Part shown: in pieces, positions 63,684 through 64,000 of the stretch
Numbering within the stretch: the first letter of the stretch is position 1
Layout: each line of letters starts with the position of its first letter
Source of the DNA: Herbaspirillum sp. SJZ106
GTDB taxonomy: Bacteria; Pseudomonadota; Gammaproteobacteria; Burkholderiales; Burkholderiaceae_D
Assembly (NCBI RefSeq): GCF_006715495.1
Contig: NZ_VFNI01000001.1
Coordinates: 124,001-188,000 of the forward strand
Length of the DNA stretch: 64,000 bases
Direction of reading: 5' to 3'
Position numbers and translations under genes: made by a program
Notes under the pieces: generated by a model
What the model was told of the DNA's origin: nothing
Seen by the model: only the letters and a program-made list of their open reading frames with translations
Databases searched by the model: none

Positions 63684-64000
63684 ATGCCAGAAGTGGTCAA
63701 TCGCCTGTCGTTGCCCAAGGCGGCAGCGGCCGGGCCGCCGCCGTCGACAAGCGCGGCGCGCCCATCGCGGCTGGCCGATCCCCATGCGCTGCTGGCCATT
63801 TCATGGCTGGCGCCGGTGGTCGCGCTGGTGGCGTGGGAAATTTTCGCCCGCCTCGGTTTTTTGTCGCCCCAGGTATTGCCTGCGCCCAGCAAGGTTGCCG
63901 TCACTGCCTGGAACCTGGTCGGCCAGGGCCGTCTGCTGAGCGATCTCGCCGCCAGCCTGCTGCGGGCCGTCTCCGGCTTTGTCATCGGCGGCGGCATCGG
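63684..64000 (+). CDS. ABC transporter permease, SsuC type (partial, window edge)
   Basis: The first 105 residues of an aliphatic-sulfonate-type permease: a Pro/Ala-rich N-terminus, then LLAISWLAPVVALVAWEIF, LPAPSKVAVTAWNLV and LLSDLAASLLRAVSGFVIGG, the standard opening of SsuC/TauC proteins. GGAGG lies 8 bp before the ATG. The gene runs past base 64000. Context suggests sulfonate or sulfate-ester uptake. Confidence 0.85.
   Translation, partial: MPEVVNRLSLPKAAAAGPPPSTSAARPSRLADPHALLAISWLAPVVALVAWEIFARLGFLSPQVLPAPSKVAVTAWNLVGQGRLLSDLAASLLRAVSGFVIGGGI

Overview
The window is GC-rich and densely coded in short operons, with third-codon positions strongly biased to G/C. Gene content (kdp potassium system, TorF-type porin, many LysR/GntR regulators, NMT1-type ABC transporters, aromatic-acid transport, sulfur scavenging) points to a soil- or plant-associated betaproteobacterium. 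Order Burkholderiales is likely and family Oxalobacteraceae (Herbaspirillum-like) is my best guess. That placement is inference from gene content and was not tested by alignment. I saw no rRNA, tRNA, CRISPR array, prophage or complete insertion sequence.

Layout. 1-6.2 kb: the 3' part of kdpB, then kdpC, then kdpD-kdpE, with two inverted copies of a ~295-bp dispersed repeat between kdpC and kdpD. 6.2-10.7 kb: small membrane/secreted proteins, a TorF porin, an ECHDC3-like crotonase homologue, and a TetR gene divergent from a metal-dependent hydrolase. 10.7-11.0 kb: third copy of the repeat. 11.1-17.3 kb: a GntR regulator divergent from an operon of periplasmic binding protein, permease, ATPase, an arylmalonate decarboxylase/racemase-superfamily enzyme and a D-hydantoinase-like amidohydrolase. 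17.5-25.8 kb: chemoreceptor, EamA exporter, LysR/nfsB pair, phosphoesterase, orphan response regulator, MHS-type transporter. 26.2-30.3 kb: a second NMT1-type ABC operon whose last gene is a membrane c-type cytochrome. 30.6-33.8 kb: thiol/sulfur genes (OsmC-like, cysteine-dioxygenase-like, four-domain rhodanese) with a ~148-bp MITE-like element. 33.8-39.6 kb: SDR, AraC, MFS, CurA-like reductase, LysE exporter, and a GATase-like protein without its catalytic Cys. 40-51 kb: a probable catabolic island (Crp/Fnr regulator, acyl-CoA synthetase, nitroreductase, AAHS transporter, two SDRs, thiolase, TRAP binding protein, alpha/beta hydrolase, LysR). 51.2-58.2 kb: DUF3300 lipoprotein, LysR, sirtuin, DHA2 exporter, GlcG/HbpS-like protein, LysR. 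58.3-64 kb: sulfur scavenging (SfnB-like flavoprotein, MetQ/NlpA-family protein, FMN monooxygenase, DUF3088, DUF4105 protein, start of an SsuC-like permease).

The most interesting non-coding signals are: (1) the three-copy repeat family, whose nested hairpin stems differ between copies by compensating changes and whose proximal flanks share a strand-asymmetric G/T skew reaching into genes; (2) paired TTGTCACAA operators in the GntR/ABC intergenic region; (3) three 16-bp TGTCyTG-type sites in the divergent promoter of the 40-50 kb island; (4) the MITE just upstream of the cysteine-dioxygenase-like gene. Several proteins keep a family fold but lose catalytic residues: the GATase-like protein, the crotonase homologue, one SDR, two rhodanese domains and one receiver domain.
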